Of a stretch of 64,000 nt of DNA, positions 53,424 to 62,198 are shown one piece after another. Position numbers and translations under genes: made by a program. Under the pieces are notes generated by a model, which made no database searches, was not told where the DNA came from, and saw only the letters and a list, made by a program, of their open reading frames with translations. Numbering within the stretch: the stretch's first letter is position 1; each line of letters begins with the position of its first letter. The stretch lies in assembly GCF_019879105.1 (NCBI RefSeq), contig NZ_CP082249.1:3286001-3350000 (forward strand), in the 5' to 3' direction. The stretch is from Natrinema sp. SYSU A 869. Lineage in GTDB: Archaea; Halobacteriota; Halobacteria; Halobacteriales; Natrialbaceae.

Positions 53424-54654
53424 TCAGACGCGCACCTCCTCCTCGGACTGGCGCTCGATGCCAGCCTCTTCGGCGAAGCGCTCGAGGTCGTCGACCGTGA
53501 CCCGGCGCTTCTCGGCCCCGTAGTCCTTGACACGGCGGGTGACCGCGCGGACCTGATCATCGGTGGGCTCGAAGCCACACTCGACGAGCCGCTCGCGGAC
53601 CGAGTGAGTCCCGGTGTGTTTCCCCATGACCAGTCGACGTTCGGCACCGACCATCTCAGGGGTCATGACGCCGGGTTCGAAGGTGTCGGAGTTCTCGATG
53701 ACGCCGGCGGCGTGGATGCCGCTCTCGTGAGAGAAGGCGTTGTCGCCGACGATCGGCTTGTTGCCGGGCGTGTCCATGCCACTTTTCTCCTCGACGATCT
53801 CCGAGAGTTCGGTGATGCGCGTCGTGTCGATCCCGGTATCGCACTGGTAGAGCGACTCGATGGCCATCACGTACTCCTCGTAGGCGGCGTTGCCGGCCCG
53901 CTCGCCGATCGAGTTGACTGACACCTGCGCCTGTGCCGCGCCCGCTTCGATGCCGGCCAAGGCGTTCGCAGTGGCCAGCCCGAAGTCGTCGTGGGCGTGA
54001 ACATCGACCTGTGCGTCGGTGTGGGCACAGACCTTCTCGATCATGGCCCGGAATCGGGTCGGCGTGGCGACGCCGCAGGTGTCGGGAATGTTGATCCAGT
54101 CGGTTCCCGCCTCAGTGACCGCTTCGATCACCTCGATCAGGAACTCCTCGTCAGTCCGAGTTGCATCCATCGGCGAGAACATGCAGGTCGCGCCCGCCTC
54201 GGTGATGCGTTCGACCGACTCGACTGCGCGCTGTACGACTTCCTCCCGGGTGGCGTGCATCGAATCCTCGATCTGGACATCGCTGGTGCTGACGAACGTG
54301 TGCACCATCTCGACGCCAGAATCGAGTGCCGCTTCGATGTCACCGTCGACGACGCGGGCTAAGCCGCAGGTCGTCGAACTGGTTGCCGAAGCGATATCAC
54401 GAACGGCTTCGAACTCCGCGTCGGAGTTGACGGGGAACCCGGCCTCGATGACGTGGGTTCCCATCTCGTCCAGGATGGACGCGATCTGCCGTTTGTCGTC
54501 GTAGGAGAACGAAGTGCCGGGCGACTGTTCGCCGTCCCGGAGGGTCGTATCGAAGACACGTGCTGACTCTATTTCGTCAGTGGAATCTAACGTGCCCTGG
54601 AAGAACTCGACCCCCCTGACTGTTGTCAGAGGATGGGCTGTCTTGTGAAGACAT
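53424..54654 (-). CDS. leuA: 2-isopropylmalate synthase, 5' frame break in a G run
   Basis: LeuA condenses acetyl-CoA with 2-oxoisovalerate, the first step of leucine synthesis. The catalytic barrel is intact from VEFFQGTLDSTDEIESARVF and FDTTLRDGEQSPGTSFSYDD onward, with HVIEAGFPVNSD, VHAHDDFGLATANALAG and a shortened C-terminal region without the regulatory domain. A TATA box sits about 30 nt before the ATG at 54654 (MSSQDSPSSDNSQG), but that start is one base out of frame. A run of six G (54611-54616, C on the plus strand) would need five. As given, the ATG frame stops after 26 residues. Confidence 0.85.
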
Positions 54655-54680
54655 TGTATCTGAACCCGAGGTGCGACGAT

Positions 54681-54690
54681 CTATATAAAC
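54681..54690 (-). promoter_or_regulatory. TATA box for leuA
   Basis: On the minus strand GTTTATATAG is centred about 31 nt before the ATG at 54654, giving a leaderless or nearly leaderless transcript and supporting that ATG as the intended leuA start. Confidence 0.55.
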
Positions 54691-55122
54691 CTATCGCTGT
54701 GGCCGACGATGTTCGGCGACTAATATCTCCACTATCGATAGTGTTGGTTAGGAAATCGCACGACTGCGGCGACCTATTATCAGAATGTATCTCCTAGTAC
54801 TGTTTAGATAATTTCGAGCACTCGACTCGATTCTCGAGCAGTACCCTCGAATTATCGCCCGTTCGGTCCCGATCAACCCGCTCGAACGCTGGCGCGCGGC
54901 CGTCGATAGACGTTCGGTCATCTGATTCGTTCTCGAGCCAGTCAAATAGGACTCACAGCTAATCGTAGCGTATAGACTGAACATTCGTCCATCCTTGGCT
55001 CTCGGCTCGGACGCCGGAATCGGGCAGGAAACGACTATCAGCGATCGCTTCACCACGAGTTACAGCGGGTCCCGTGAATGAAACCGAATCACGGAATGAA
55101 CGGAGCAAACGCGCGTGTGGGT

Positions 55123-55132
55123 GTTTTATGCT
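55123..55132 (+). promoter_or_regulatory. TATA-like element for the ferritin-like gene
   Basis: GTTTTATGCT is centred about 27 nt before the ATG at 55155, consistent with leaderless expression. Confidence 0.45.
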
Positions 55133-55154
55133 CGGTCGTGGTAGGACGGCGCGC

Positions 55155-55610
55155 ATGACGACTGACGAGATCACCGGCATCCTGACGGAGGCCTATATCG
55201 ACGAACTCGAGACCGTGATGAACTACCAGACCAACGCGATCGTCCTCGACGGCATCCACGCCGAGGAGGTCAAGACGAGTCTCGAGGAAGACATTCAGGA
55301 GGAACTCGACCATGCACGGATACTCGGCGAGCGGCTGAAACAGCTCGATGAATCGCCGCCCGGTTCGGAGTCGTTCGAGGCCAACCAGCACAGCCTCCAG
55401 CCGCCCGAAGACACGACCGACGTTCAGTCGGTCATTGAAGGCGTCCTCGAAGCTGAGGAGTCCGCCATCGAGACCTATCGGTCGCTGGTCGAGGCCGCGG
55501 CCGAGGCGAACGACCCCATCACCGAGGACGTGGCGGTGACGATCCTCGCCGACGAGGAAGCCCACCGCACCGAGTTCCGCGGCTTCCAGAAGGAGTTTCC
55601 CATGAACTGA
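55155..55610 (+). CDS. ferritin-like domain protein
   Basis: The 151-residue four-helix protein carries paired carboxylate/His motifs: YIDELETVMNY (helix 1, about 13-23), EEDIQEELDHARILGERL (about 44-61, E..H), VLEAEESAIETYRSL (about 99-113) and ILADEEAHRTEF (about 134-145, E..H). These fit a di-iron ferritin/bacterioferritin-like fold that stores or oxidises iron. The precise subfamily is not clear. Confidence 0.85.
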   Translation: MTTDEITGILTEAYIDELETVMNYQTNAIVLDGIHAEEVKTSLEEDIQEELDHARILGERLKQLDESPPGSESFEANQHSLQPPEDTTDVQSVIEGVLEAEESAIETYRSLVEAAAEANDPITEDVAVTILADEEAHRTEFRGFQKEFPMN

Positions 55611-55671
55611 CATCTGGGCAACAATTCGGCGGAGGCGAACGTTTTTCTCGTCCCGGTTCGACCCACCCGGT

Positions 55672-55962
55672 ATGAGCGATTTCGACCTCGACCTTCGGGC
55701 CGTCGAGGAGCATATCGACGACGAACTCGATCTCGAGGGCAGTCTCGTCCTCGGCGTCCTCGACGGAGAGACATCGGCCGACGAGTGGCTCGAGGCGATC
55801 TCGAAAGGGAACGTCCTCATCCTGAGCGTCGAGGGTAACGTCAACGAACTGGCTGCCGGATTCGCACGGGACGTCAAGGAATCGGGCGGCGAACTCGTCC
55901 ACTTTCGGGGCTTTCTGCTCGTGCTGCCGCCGGGCGTCGACGTGAATACGGAGCGACTGTAG
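55672..55962 (+). CDS. DUF5779-type haloarchaeal protein
   Basis: The 96-residue protein starts MSDFDLDLRAVEEHIDDELD and has SLVLGVLDGETSADEW, VLILSVEGNVNELAAGFARD and a C-terminal HFRGFLLVLPPGVDV. I recognise it as a widespread haloarchaeal family of unknown function (DUF5779). It is soluble and acidic. Confidence 0.8.
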   Translation: MSDFDLDLRAVEEHIDDELDLEGSLVLGVLDGETSADEWLEAISKGNVLILSVEGNVNELAAGFARDVKESGGELVHFRGFLLVLPPGVDVNTERL

Positions 55963-55998
55963 TCGCGTTCCGAGACCGCTTCGACAGACCGATGGTAC

Positions 55999-56415
55999 CT
56001 ACTTGGACTGTATCGGTTTCCGCCGAACGTCGCCGGGTCCGTTCGTCGAGTGTCCGGCGAGGAGTCCTCCGAAAATGGCGGCAGTAACAATTCCGAGTGC
56101 AACGAGAACAGCGATGCCGATCTCCTGCCACAGTACGAACGTTTCGGGCGCGACCGGCGTGAGACCAATCTGGAGCCACTCGTTGTGATACCCGATCCGG
56201 CCGATCAGACCGGCACTCGCCGCGTATACCACGACCGCCCACGGGATCGCGACGAGTACGCCAGTCATCCCGCCCGCAATTGCACCCGTCCTCGGACGAC
56301 CCGTCTGACGAGCAGCGATCCAACCACCGACGGCGGCTCCGATACCGGTAGGTGCAGTGAGCAGGGCAACGATACTGCCGGACACGACATTCGCACGCCG
56401 AACGGGGAATGACAT
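55999..56415 (-). CDS. DUF5518-like membrane protein
   Basis: The 138-residue protein has three to four membrane helices (about 10-33, 40-66, 85-115) rich in Gly and Ala, with GGWIAARQTGRPRTGAIAGG between helices. It resembles the small haloarchaeal DUF5518 membrane family. Its role is unknown. The ATG at 56413-56415 is preferred over an upstream GTG at 56424. Confidence 0.65.
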   Translation of the reverse strand: MSFPVRRANVVSGSIVALLTAPTGIGAAVGGWIAARQTGRPRTGAIAGGMTGVLVAIPWAVVVYAASAGLIGRIGYHNEWLQIGLTPVAPETFVLWQEIGIAVLVALGIVTAAIFGGLLAGHSTNGPGDVRRKPIQSK

Positions 56416-56531
56416 ATTCGTCACAAGGAGACGTTGGTTTAAATCCCCACTCTGAAAGTTTCAGGGTGTGAAATCGTGCCTAGGTCGGAACCTATTCACG
56501 CGGGTCGATCGTCCACTCGAGTTCCCGCAGA

Positions 56532-57218
56532 TTACGTTGACGTGAACGTCAGGAAGTGGCCGTCTGGATCGCGAGCGATGACCTCGTCGTCGGTCGATCG
56601 CTCGACCGATCGGACGCGATCGGCCACTGACTCGAGTACCGCTCCGGGATCGTCCGTCTCGAATCCGAGATCGACGTGGACGCCACCGCGGGCGTCGGCA
56701 ATGCCGAGGTGGGGTTCCCAAAGCTCGAGCGCCATCGGGCCGTGCAGCCGCACGCGCTTGCGGGCGTCGCCCTCGTCGACCGTCTCGAAGCCCAGGTCCT
56801 CATAGAAGTCTTGCGCGCGGTCGAGGCTCTCGACCTCGAGGACGACTTCGAAGATCCCATCGATGCCCGGACCGGCCACGTCCTGCTGGCCGAGTTCGAC
56901 GCAGTTCCCGTCGGGATCGTACAAATACAGCGACCGTGTGGAGCCGAACTGGGCCTCCTCGAGGTCGTACTCCGCGGCCAGTCGCTCCCACCAGTCATCG
57001 TACTCGCTTGCAGGAATCGAGAACGCGTAGTGGGTGTGCAATCCGCCCCGCGGGAGCGCATCGAGGCGGCGACACACGAGGTCGGTCCCCCCGGCCGCGA
57101 AGACGAGTTCGTCCGGTCCGCGCTCGCGGACGGTCAGTCCCAACCGCTCCTCGTAGAACTCCCTCGCCGGCTCGAGGTACTTCGCCTCGAGTGCCAGCCA
57201 GGCCAGCCCGGTTAGCAT
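56532..57218 (-). CDS. VOC/glyoxalase-family protein
   Basis: The 228-residue protein contains two vicinal oxygen chelate modules: MLTGLAWLALEAKYLEPARE to DPDGNCVELGQ, and IFEVVLEVESLDRAQDFYED to DPDGHFLTFTS. Family members bind a metal ion and include glyoxalase and extradiol dioxygenases. Likely ligands are in the HYAF (His) and NCVEL (Glu) strands of module 1 and HVDL in module 2. The substrate is unknown. The start is set at ATG 57216-57218, but one further upstream (57245) is also possible. Confidence 0.85.
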   Translation of the reverse strand: MLTGLAWLALEAKYLEPAREFYEERLGLTVRERGPDELVFAAGGTDLVCRRLDALPRGGLHTHYAFSIPASEYDDWWERLAAEYDLEEAQFGSTRSLYLYDPDGNCVELGQQDVAGPGIDGIFEVVLEVESLDRAQDFYEDLGFETVDEGDARKRVRLHGPMALELWEPHLGIADARGGVHVDLGFETDDPGAVLESVADRVRSVERSTDDEVIARDPDGHFLTFTST

Positions 57219-57355
57219 GGGTGACTGTATGCGGGGCGCGTGCATAGAAGCGTCGCCGGGGTGTCCGATGGGAACGGACCGCGGGCGGCTATCGACGGGA
57301 CGTTACGAGACACGAACGAGGACAACGGCAACTGCGCGACGCACCGTTTACCTAT

Positions 57356-57363
57356 GTTTATGG
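57356..57363 (+). promoter_or_regulatory. TATA box for the MBL-like gene
   Basis: GTTTATGG is centred about 27 nt before the ATG at 57387, consistent with leaderless expression. Confidence 0.5.
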
Positions 57364-57386
57364 GATGAGCGAACGTACCATACCAC

Positions 57387-58070
57387 ATGAGCTTTCGCGT
57401 CGACGAGCGCGCGGCCGACTTTCGCGAGATCGATCGCTTCGACGGCGGCGTCGGCTGGATCGCCCATCCCGACGAGCGGATGCAACGTGCCAGCCACGCC
57501 CTTGAGGTGGACGGCGAGGTCTGGGTCATCGATCCCGTCGACGCTGAGGGGATCGACGAGCTATTCGCGGAGTTCGGCGACGTGGCCGGCGTCGTCGTCG
57601 GACTCGACCGGCACAAACGCGACGCCGCCGCGATCGCGGACCGCCACGACGTCCCCGTCTATCTCCCCGAATGGTTCACGGGCGTCACCGAGGAGATCGA
57701 CGCCGCAGTCGCTCGCTTCGACGACGAACTCTCGGATACCGGGATTCGAGCGATCACGGTCATCGACAGCCGCTTCTGGCAGGAGGTTGCACTGTACAAT
57801 CCGGCCGACGGAACCCTCGTCGTCCCCGAGACGGTCGGGACCGCTAACTTCTTCCTGGCTGGTGACGAGCGACTCGGCGTCCATCCGATGTTGCGGCTGA
57901 AACCGCCCCGGACAGCCCTCCGCGGCGTCGCACCCGAACGCGTACTCGTCGGTCACGGTACCGGTGTGATGGCCGATGCCGCGCGCGTCCTCGAGGATGC
58001 ACTCTCACGGTCCCGCAAACGAGCGCCCCGGCTGTACGCGGAAACGGCGTGGGAGATGCTTCCCGTCTGA
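57387..58070 (+). CDS. metallo-beta-lactamase-fold-like protein without the HxHxDH motif
   Basis: The 227-residue protein follows the strand order of metallo-beta-lactamase-type folds: ALEVDGEVWVIDPVDAEGID (about 40-59), VAGVVVGLDRHKRDAAAIA (about 68-86), VPVYLPEWF, then GTLVVPETVGTANFF and VLVGHGTGV near the end. In place of the metal motif TxHxHxDH it has GLDRHKRDA, so most ligands are absent. It may bind substrate without metal or act only as a binding protein. Widely seen in haloarchaea. Confidence 0.65.
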   Translation: MSFRVDERAADFREIDRFDGGVGWIAHPDERMQRASHALEVDGEVWVIDPVDAEGIDELFAEFGDVAGVVVGLDRHKRDAAAIADRHDVPVYLPEWFTGVTEEIDAAVARFDDELSDTGIRAITVIDSRFWQEVALYNPADGTLVVPETVGTANFFLAGDERLGVHPMLRLKPPRTALRGVAPERVLVGHGTGVMADAARVLEDALSRSRKRAPRLYAETAWEMLPV

Positions 58071-58114
58071 GGGCAGCCGAATCACCTCCACACCACACTG
58101 CCCTTGGCCATACA

Positions 58115-58124
58115 TCTAATTACC
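58115..58124 (+). promoter_or_regulatory. TATA-like element for the gene at 58144
   Basis: TCTAATTACC is centred about 25 nt before the GTG at 58144 and supports that start. Confidence 0.45.
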
Positions 58125-58143
58125 ACCTACCCATAGTACACCT

Positions 58144-58566
58144 GTGGTCTACGTAACCCGCGGGCTCGTCGACATCCTGCTCGATCTGGCCAGCGACGCC
58201 GATCCCGACGGCGTGACGACCGGCGTCTCGGTCATCCCCGCGAGCGAGCTCGAGGGCGCGGACGGACTACCGCCCGAAACGCCCGTCTTTACCGATTTCT
58301 TCCTCCCCGATCCCGGCAATCCGGTTAATGCCGTCTTCGGGGTCGATCTCTCAACGCCCGCTCGACAGGCACAGGGACGGTTCGTGTCCCACCCCGTCCG
58401 CGAACTCGAGGTGACGCAGCGGGACGATCTGGCACAGGTTATCTTCGTGGCCGTTCCGCCGTGGGAAGTCGACGACCAGTCCTTCGGCGCGTTCGACCGA
58501 AGCGGCGAGCGCCAGCCCCTCGAGATCATCAACGCCTCGCCACCGGGGCAATCGCTGACCGACTGA
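58144..58566 (+). CDS. conserved haloarchaeal protein, possible degenerate JAMM fold
   Basis: The 140-residue protein starts at a GTG (MVYVTRGLVDILLDLASDAD). The opening helix and following strands resemble the start of JAB/MPN (JAMM) domains, but the metal motif (E, HxH...D) is not seen, so the resemblance may be superficial. No membrane segments. Function is unknown. Confidence 0.6.
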   Translation: MVYVTRGLVDILLDLASDADPDGVTTGVSVIPASELEGADGLPPETPVFTDFFLPDPGNPVNAVFGVDLSTPARQAQGRFVSHPVRELEVTQRDDLAQVIFVAVPPWEVDDQSFGAFDRSGERQPLEIINASPPGQSLTD

Positions 58567-58651
58567 GACGCCGGTTGCCACTCGAGGCGGCGAGGAACGG
58601 TCGGCGATCGATAGCTCCGTTGATGACGAAAAATACGAGAGGGGTCGGGAG

Positions 58652-58783
58652 TCAGACCCCGGCGGTCACCGGCAACTCACCGTTACCGATGATGCGGTCG
58701 ATGATACTATCGGGAGTTCGTTCGCCTCGGTCGTCGTCGGACTCGTCGGAGCCCTGTGACGGGAAGTCCGGAATATGGGGCAT
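58652..58783 (-). CDS. 43-residue acidic peptide
   Basis: An ATG at 58781-58783 opens a 43-residue frame with MPHIPDFPSQGSDESDDDRG and SIIDRIIGNGELPVTAGV, preceded by GGAGGT five to six bases upstream, a plausible ribosome-binding site. The peptide has an amphipathic C-terminal part. I do not recognise it. It lies in an otherwise gene-free 327-bp interval (58567-58893). Confidence 0.4.
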   Translation of the reverse strand: MPHIPDFPSQGSDESDDDRGERTPDSIIDRIIGNGELPVTAGV

Positions 58784-58893
58784 CTGTTTGGACCTCCATT
58801 CGGTACTACTCGCCTCGACTCTGAAAAGCGCTGTCCCGGTGGACGGCCCGCGGTGGGTAGCCGTTGTCCATCAGCGATCGACCGCGAGCGCGA

Positions 58894-59103
58894 CTACTCG
58901 AGATAGCCCAGCCCGCGGAGCTGTTCGGTGATCTCTTCGAACTCCGCTTCGGTGAGTTCGCCTTCCTTCTGGTGTTGGATGACGATACTGCGGAGCAGGA
59001 ACCGGACGAGATCGCTCGTGCTCTGGAAGCTCGTCCCCTCGATAGTCTCCTCAACTCGGTCCGCGAGATCCTTTGGGATCGATACCGTGGTGTACTCGGT
59101 CAT
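58894..59103 (-). CDS. ribbon-helix-helix DNA-binding protein
   Basis: The 69-residue protein is an RHH/CopG-type regulator: MTEYTTVSIPKDLADRVEET (beta strand and first helix), then STSDLVRFLLRSIVIQHQKE. Such proteins act as dimers on DNA, often as antitoxins or autorepressors. No toxin is adjacent. The acidic C-terminal helix is common in haloarchaea. Confidence 0.85.
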   Translation of the reverse strand: MTEYTTVSIPKDLADRVEETIEGTSFQSTSDLVRFLLRSIVIQHQKEGELTEAEFEEITEQLRGLGYLE

Positions 59104-59232
59104 ATGCCATACTCCGGCGCGGTCCCCAAAGGAGTGTCGGCAGAGCGATGGCAGATCGGCGATTGGAGACATCGTTTCGAACGAATGGAGTCCTTCCCCA
59201 GTGTCAGCGATCTCCGATCGTCTCCGCAGCCA

Positions 59233-59241
59233 TTTTTATAG
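59233..59241 (+). promoter_or_regulatory. TATA box for the DUF5789-like gene
   Basis: TTTTTATAG is centred about 31 nt before the ATG at 59268, fitting an archaeal TATA box with a very short leader. Confidence 0.5.
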
Positions 59242-59267
59242 TCGACTCCGTAGCGAGGCATACAAGT

Positions 59268-59597
59268 ATGGGAGTCCGGCCACCATCGAGCGGAGACGAC
59301 GAGGAACCCGACAGTATCGAGTTCGGCATCGCTGCCGTCGACGCTCATCTCAGGGACGCCGATCTGTCCTTTCCGGCTACGAAAGACGATATCGAGGCCG
59401 AAATCGGCCACGAGCGAATCCCCTATGACGTTCACGGAAACGACGTGCCGCTGAGCGAGATGCTCGCCGAAGTGCCGACAGAACAGTTCGACTCTCGTCA
59501 GGAGCTGTTGAACCAACTACACAAACCGTTCGAGGCGTACCGCCACGACAACTCGGGCGGCGTCGTCGCGCAGGTCCGCTCGCTTTTGCCCTTCTGA
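59268..59597 (+). CDS. DUF5789-like haloarchaeal protein
   Basis: The 109-residue acidic protein starts MGVRPPSSGDDEEPDSIEFG and has a C-terminal half with IPYDVHGNDVPLSEMLAEVP and FDSRQELLNQLHKPFEAYR, features I link to the DUF5789 family (helical, DUF2795-like). Function is unknown. Confidence 0.75.
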   Translation: MGVRPPSSGDDEEPDSIEFGIAAVDAHLRDADLSFPATKDDIEAEIGHERIPYDVHGNDVPLSEMLAEVPTEQFDSRQELLNQLHKPFEAYRHDNSGGVVAQVRSLLPF

Positions 59598-59660
59598 GGA
59601 CGATTTCACGCAGCAGCTCGGTCGGTTACGTCGTCGGCCCGTTCACCGCCGCACTCACAG

Positions 59661-60668
59661 TTACTCGTCGCGCTCGTCTCGAGCGATTCGCTCGAGCCGC
59701 CGGCGCTGTTCGCGGTGTAAGGTCACGAGCATGTCCGAGAGGACGCCGAACATGAGCAGTTGGACGCCGAGCAGGATGGCGGCGGCCGAGACGAGCGCCA
59801 TGACTTCGTGGCTCTGGTGGTACTGAACCCACTCCCAGAGGACGTAGGTCGCGATGATCGCGCCGGAGAGAATGCCACTGATTCCGAGACTCCCGAAGTA
59901 GAACAGGGGATTGTTGGTCTTAGCGAGCGAGTACAGCGCCAGCATGATCGTCCCGCCGTCTTTGACCGGGTGCAGGTTGGTCTCGGACTCGTCGGGCCGG
60001 GCGCTGTAACTGATCGGCACGACCGTCGTCTCGACGCCGTGTTTGACACACTCGACGGCGAGTTCGGTTTCGATCGTGAACCCATCCGAATCGAGCGAGA
60101 GCCGTCTGAACGAGTCGACAGTAAACGCTCGATAGCCCGAGAGGATGTCCTCGTAATTGGCTCCGTGGACGAACCCGAACGCGCGATTTATCATCTGATT
60201 CCCGAAGCCGTTCAACGCACGCATCGCGTCGTCGTCCATATCGGCGAACCGGTTCCCGATAACGTGCTCGTACCCTCGAGAGAGCGGATCGACCATCTTG
60301 TCGGCGTCGGCCGGATCGTACGTTCCGTCGCCATCGAGCATCAACACGTACGGCACCGTGATGTATTCGATGGCCTCGCGGACGGCCTGGCCCTTTCCGT
60401 CGCCGGACTGAACCAGCACCTCCGCGCCGTGCTCGCGAGCGATCTCACGGGTATCGTCGGTTGAGTCGCCGTCGACGACGACGACGTTCGTGTACCCCTG
60501 CTCGTAGAAGCCCTCGATCACGTCCGCGATCGTGGCAGCCTCATTGAGTGTCGGAATGAGAATGCAAACCTCGTCGGGTGAAATCTCGGTTGCCTCCTCC
60601 GTAGCGGTGACCGTCTCACCGCCATCCGAGAGGACGCTCGAGCCCGTGTGGACCGCATCGTCTTCCAT
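59661..60668 (-). CDS. aglJ: AglJ-type family 2 glycosyltransferase
   Basis: The 335-residue GT-A protein transfers the first hexose to dolichol phosphate in S-layer N-glycosylation. Catalytic signals are ILIPTLNEAATIADVI (about 36-51), VVDGDSTDDTRE (about 63-74), LMLDGDGTYDPADADKM (DxD motif, about 109-125) and SGYRAF. Two C-terminal membrane helices (about 255-312) anchor it to the membrane. The other agl genes follow upstream on the same strand, in the order AglM, AglF, flippase. Confidence 0.88.
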   Translation of the reverse strand: MEDDAVHTGSSVLSDGGETVTATEEATEISPDEVCILIPTLNEAATIADVIEGFYEQGYTNVVVVDGDSTDDTREIAREHGAEVLVQSGDGKGQAVREAIEYITVPYVLMLDGDGTYDPADADKMVDPLSRGYEHVIGNRFADMDDDAMRALNGFGNQMINRAFGFVHGANYEDILSGYRAFTVDSFRRLSLDSDGFTIETELAVECVKHGVETTVVPISYSARPDESETNLHPVKDGGTIMLALYSLAKTNNPLFYFGSLGISGILSGAIIATYVLWEWVQYHQSHEVMALVSAAAILLGVQLLMFGVLSDMLVTLHREQRRRLERIARDERDE

Positions 60669-60762
60669 CGGGCAGTACTCCCCTACCGAACTGCAAAAGG
60701 CTACTGATTGACCAGTGTCGTGTTTTCAGGCTCGCGGTCGGTCCGCCGCTGGAACCCGAACG

Positions 60763-62103
60763 CTACCAGGTCAATCCCTCGTAAACGTGGAGGGCGTCCT
60801 TGTCGACGTCGATTCGCCGCCCGTCGACTACGACCGAGCAGGTCATATCCTCGAACGAAACGTCGTCGAACTCCGGCCAGTCGGTCGCGACGACGGCACC
60901 ATCCGCGCCAGCGAGCGCGCTCTCGACCGAGTCGGCGTACTCGATATCGGGATAGTCGGGTCGGACGTTCTCGATCGCGACCGGATCGTAGGCGACGACG
61001 TCTGCACCGCGCTCCGTCAGGTACTCGATCACGTCGAGCGCGCGCGACTTACGGATGTCGTCGGTTCCGGGCTTGAACGACAGGCCCAGTACCGCGATTC
61101 GGGCCCCATCGAGGGAGACGTGGTCAGCGAGCAGGTCAACGAGCCGCCGCGGTTGCTCGTCGTTGACTGCGACCACTGCATCGAGGAGGTCAGGGTCGTA
61201 CCCCTGCTCGCGAGCGCCGGCCCGCAGAGCGTTGACGTCCTTGGGGAAACAGGAGCCGCCCCAGCCCAGCCCCGACCGCATGAACCGCTCCGAGATCCGA
61301 TCGTCGAGCCCGACCGCCTCGAGCACCTCGTAGGCGTCCGCGTCGTACTCCCTGGCAATGTTGCCCAGTTCGTTAACCAGCGAGACCTTCGACGCGAGGA
61401 AGGCATTGTTCGCGTACTTGATGAGCTCGGCCTCGCGAATATCGGTCTCAACAAGGTCCGTCTCCTCGCGCGCTCGCGGTTCGCCACCGCTCGTGTTATT
61501 CGAGGCCCGTTGCGCCTCGCGATCGAGGATCGGCGCATAGAGCTCGCGCAACGTCGTGGCGGCTCCGTCGCTGGCTGTGCCGAAGACGACCTTGTCCGGC
61601 TCGAGGAAGTCCTGAACCGCGGTTCCCATCCGGAGGAACTCCGGATTCATCGCGAGCTCGAGCCCGTCGCCGATCTCGGTTCCGGACTCCGCCTCGAGAA
61701 TCGGACCGACGACGTCTTCGGTCGTGCCGGGGAGGACCGTGCTCTTGACGACGACGAGGTGATCGCCGTCTTTCTCTGCGAGGGCGCGACCAAGCGACTC
61801 CGAGCCGGCCTCCATGATCGCGAGATCCAGACCGCCGTCGTCCGTCTGCGGCGTGGGCAGACAGAGGAACGTGACGTCCGTCTCGCGGACCGCGTCGTAC
61901 TCGGTCGTCGCACGGAGTCTAGTCCCCGCGTGGTCGGCGATCCGTTCTGCGAGTCCCGACTCGTGGATCGGGGCTTCGCCGGCGTTTATCGTCTCGACGA
62001 TCTCCTCGTCGATCTCGACGTTGACGACGTCGTGACCGAGGTCTGCGAGGCAGGCGGCGACGGTGGTGCCGACGTAGCCGCTTCCGATGATGGAAACGTT
62101 CAT
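60763..62103 (-). CDS. aglM: UDP-glucose 6-dehydrogenase (AglM type)
   Basis: The 446-residue enzyme oxidises UDP-glucose to UDP-glucuronic acid, which supplies hexuronic acids for the N-glycan. It has the NAD site VSIIGSGYVGTTVAACLADLGH (about 3-24), the catalytic Cys in GLGWGGSCFPKDV (about 280-292), and a C-terminal UDP-binding domain. An acidic insert of about 20 residues (ASNNTSGGEPRAREETD, about 200-220) is longer than in bacterial relatives. The ATG at 62101-62103 begins MNVSIIGSGYVG. Confidence 0.92.
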   Translation of the reverse strand: MNVSIIGSGYVGTTVAACLADLGHDVVNVEIDEEIVETINAGEAPIHESGLAERIADHAGTRLRATTEYDAVRETDVTFLCLPTPQTDDGGLDLAIMEAGSESLGRALAEKDGDHLVVVKSTVLPGTTEDVVGPILEAESGTEIGDGLELAMNPEFLRMGTAVQDFLEPDKVVFGTASDGAATTLRELYAPILDREAQRASNNTSGGEPRAREETDLVETDIREAELIKYANNAFLASKVSLVNELGNIAREYDADAYEVLEAVGLDDRISERFMRSGLGWGGSCFPKDVNALRAGAREQGYDPDLLDAVVAVNDEQPRRLVDLLADHVSLDGARIAVLGLSFKPGTDDIRKSRALDVIEYLTERGADVVAYDPVAIENVRPDYPDIEYADSVESALAGADGAVVATDWPEFDDVSFEDMTCSVVVDGRRIDVDKDALHVYEGLTW

Positions 62104-62198
62104 GACATCTGCAAGGGAGGGCGGTGATTAGTCGCTTTTGGGTCGCCCTCGAGTCGGCAACCGACTCGAGAACGGACTCGTCGATCGAGAGGCAGCCA

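Larger units (their letters stand above)
54655..55154. other. regulatory region upstream of leuA and the ferritin-like gene
   Basis: About 500 bp between divergent genes with no coding signal. It contains the leuA TATA box at 54681-54690 and the ferritin-like gene's TATA at 55123-55132. The segment around 54690-54800 is AT-rich. A leader peptide or attenuator was looked for and not found. Confidence 0.4.

Noticed and set aside
54655-55154. Leader peptide with Leu/Val codons upstream of leuA
   Set aside because: No short frame rich in Leu codons with a hairpin pair was found; the leuA transcript appears leaderless.
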